From: JBFJVD01 sp041624375
Lineage (GTDB): Bacteria > Chloroflexota > Anaerolineae > Anaerolineales > E44-bin32
Assembly: GCA_041624375.1 (NCBI GenBank)
Contig: JBFJVD010000044.1
Location: forward strand, 1-14,094
Length of the DNA: 14,094 bases
Direction of reading: 5' to 3'
In this document: one piece after another, positions 13,040 through 14,094 of the stretch
Layout: every line of letters begins with the position of its first letter
How positions within the stretch are numbered: position 1 is the first letter of the stretch
The notes under the pieces: model-generated
The model's input: only the letters and a program-made list of their open reading frames with translations
Database searches by the model: none
Told to the model about the DNA's origin: nothing
Position numbers and translations under genes: made by a program

Positions 13040-13492
13040 TCAGGATCCCTCGCCCTCGCTCACCTGAAGCGGGCGGCCTCCGGCACGCCGATAGCGGCGG
13101 ACGGCTTCAAGCCGCAGGTTGGAGCGGCGCAGCGCGGCCTCAATAGCCAGGTATTCGTCGGTATCGGGCGGTGGACCCTCCTCCAGCAGCTGTTCGGCGC
13201 GCGCCCGGGCGGCTTCGGCGCGTTCGATGTCGATCTGCTCGACGTTCTCGCCCACATCGGCGAGCACCGTCACAACCTCCGGACGGACCTCCATCACACC
13301 TCCGGCGATCGCAAAGATCCGCTCTTGCCCCTCATGGCGAACGACCAGGATCCCGTAATCGAGTCCGGTCAGCAGCGGTGTGTGATTGCGGAGGACCCCC
13401 ATTTGCCCCTCCGCACCCGGCGCGATGACGATATCCGCCGGGCCTTCGTAGAGGACCTTGTCCTGGGTGACGATCTCACACTGAATGGGCAC
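13040..13492 (-). CDS. atpC: F-type ATP synthase epsilon subunit
   Basis: Part of the F1 central stalk; it couples rotation and can inhibit ATP hydrolysis. The 150 residues are an N-terminal beta sandwich (about 1-86, with PIQCEIVTQDKVLYEG, APGAEGQMGVLRNHTPLLT and FAIAGGVMEV) followed by the two-helix C-terminal domain (about 87-139). A proline-rich loop GPPPDTDEYLAIEAALRR lengthens the turn between the helices, and a short acidic tail ends the protein, making it slightly longer than the common 130-140. It starts with GTG 13492, supported by AAGGGG 6 bases upstream. It lies 39 bases after atpD and 6 bases before the mreB-like gene, so all three are probably cotranscribed. Confidence 0.95.
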   Translation of the reverse strand: MPIQCEIVTQDKVLYEGPADIVIAPGAEGQMGVLRNHTPLLTGLDYGILVVRHEGQERIFAIAGGVMEVRPEVVTVLADVGENVEQIDIERAEAARARAEQLLEEGPPPDTDEYLAIEAALRRSNLRLEAVRRYRRAGGRPLQVSEGEGS

Positions 13493-13531
13493 GTTCAGCC
13501 CCTTCTCGGGCTCTTGCGCCGGGTGTCTTCG

Positions 13532-14094
13532 CTACTCGGCAGTCATCCGCTCGGCCTTTTCGACCACTTCATCGATCATCCCGACCATGTAGAACGCCTG
13601 CTCGGGCAGCTCGTCGTGGTTGCCGTCGAGAATTTCGCGGAAGCCGCGCACCGTCTCGCGCAGGGTCACGTAGCGGCCTTCGAGACCGGTGAACTGCTCG
13701 GCGACGTACATGGGCTGTGAGAAGAATCGCTCGATCTTTCGCGCCCGTGTGACGATCAGCTTGTCTTCCTCGCTCAGCTCCTCTACGCCGAGGATGGCGA
13801 TGATGTCCTGCAGGTCTTTGTACCGCTGGAGCACGCGCTGAACTTCGCGCGCGGTTTGATAGTGGTCTTCGCCAACAATTTGCGGATCGAGAATCCGGGA
13901 GGTCGACGAAAGCGGATCCACCGCCGGGTAGATGCCGCGGTCAGAGATCGATCGCTCGAGGGCGATCGTCGCGTCCAGGTGTGCGAATGTCGCCACCGGG
14001 GCCGGATCGGAGTAGTCGTCTGCGGGCACGTACACGGCCTGCATCGATGTAATCGATCCCGTGCGGGTCGAAGTGATGCGTTCTTGCAGCTCGC
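13532..14094 (-). CDS. atpD: F-type ATP synthase beta subunit, C-terminal part only
   Basis: Catalytic subunit of F1; the gene runs off the right edge and only the last 186 residues are present, with the first whole codon at 14092-14090. Visible are RITSTRTGSITSMQAVYVPADDY, then the hinge and signature region GIYPAVDPLSSTSRIL with the conserved P-x-V-D-P-L-x-S-x-S-R, and the C-terminal helical domain with YKDLQDIIAILGVEELSEEDK (the conserved DELSEEDK-like segment near the lower helices). The Walker motifs lie outside the window. TAG at 13532 ends the frame normally, 39 bases before atpC. ATRAI-type catalytic residues beyond this point cannot be checked. Confidence 0.97.
   Translation of the reverse strand, partial: ELQERITSTRTGSITSMQAVYVPADDYSDPAPVATFAHLDATIALERSISDRGIYPAVDPLSSTSRILDPQIVGEDHYQTAREVQRVLQRYKDLQDIIAILGVEELSEEDKLIVTRARKIERFFSQPMYVAEQFTGLEGRYVTLRETVRGFREILDGNHDELPEQAFYMVGMIDEVVEKAERMTAE

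Noticed and set aside
12272..13720. A 482-residue open frame on the plus strand
   Set aside because: It is antisense to the mreB-like gene, atpC and the atpD end, which are clearly coding. The translation is His- and Asp-rich with no recognisable domain.
1..14094. CRISPR array, tRNA, rRNA, insertion sequence or prophage
   Set aside because: No spaced repeats, no tRNA-like cloverleaf, no transposase or integrase motif and no phage gene were seen on either strand.

Overview
This high-G+C window carries a compact, mostly housekeeping bacterial gene set. I infer Chloroflexota (Anaerolineae- or Thermomicrobia-like) from the mix of an atpD-atpC-mreB/mbl run, an obg-nadD pair, Rex, PlsY, a prepilin peptidase and a tryptophan-rich two-cluster ferredoxin. 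This is family-level inference only; no 16S or other decisive marker is present. Mn-type superoxide dismutase and Rex suggest a cell that meets oxygen and senses NADH/NAD+.

Layout from left to right. 1-759 (-): an A24 prepilin peptidase cut by the window edge. 848-1663 (+): an unknown multi-pass membrane protein that looks leaderless. 1693-2841 (-): a JAMM/MPN metalloprotease followed by PlsY. 2961-4754 (+): a two-gene ABC-2 exporter behind a canonical promoter whose start point is covered by a DtxR/IdeR-like iron box. 4848-6290 (-): an aspartase/fumarase-superfamily lyase, best read as AspA. 6396-7494 (-): superoxide dismutase then ferredoxin, ended by a good terminator. 7748-7942 (+): a 64-residue zinc-ribbon-like protein. 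8146-11176 (-): obg, nadD and an MFS transporter with overlapping ends. 11331-11951 (+): rex. 12026-14094 (-): the 3' end of the ATP synthase cluster (atpD, atpC) followed by an MreB/Mbl-like protein.

Genes are tightly packed and often overlap. Convergent pairs are separated by hairpins at 4778-4805 and 11975-11998. GTG and TTG starts are common: 848, plsY, the MFS gene and atpC. I see no tRNA, rRNA, CRISPR array, insertion sequence or prophage gene.

The most notable signals are the metal-type operator over the ABC exporter promoter, an MreB-like protein whose second phosphate motif has lost its usual Asp, Thr and Glu, and promoters placed so that two genes should have almost no 5' leader. 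None of these is shown to be a new multi-gene system. I do not see a convincing undescribed defence or mobile system here.
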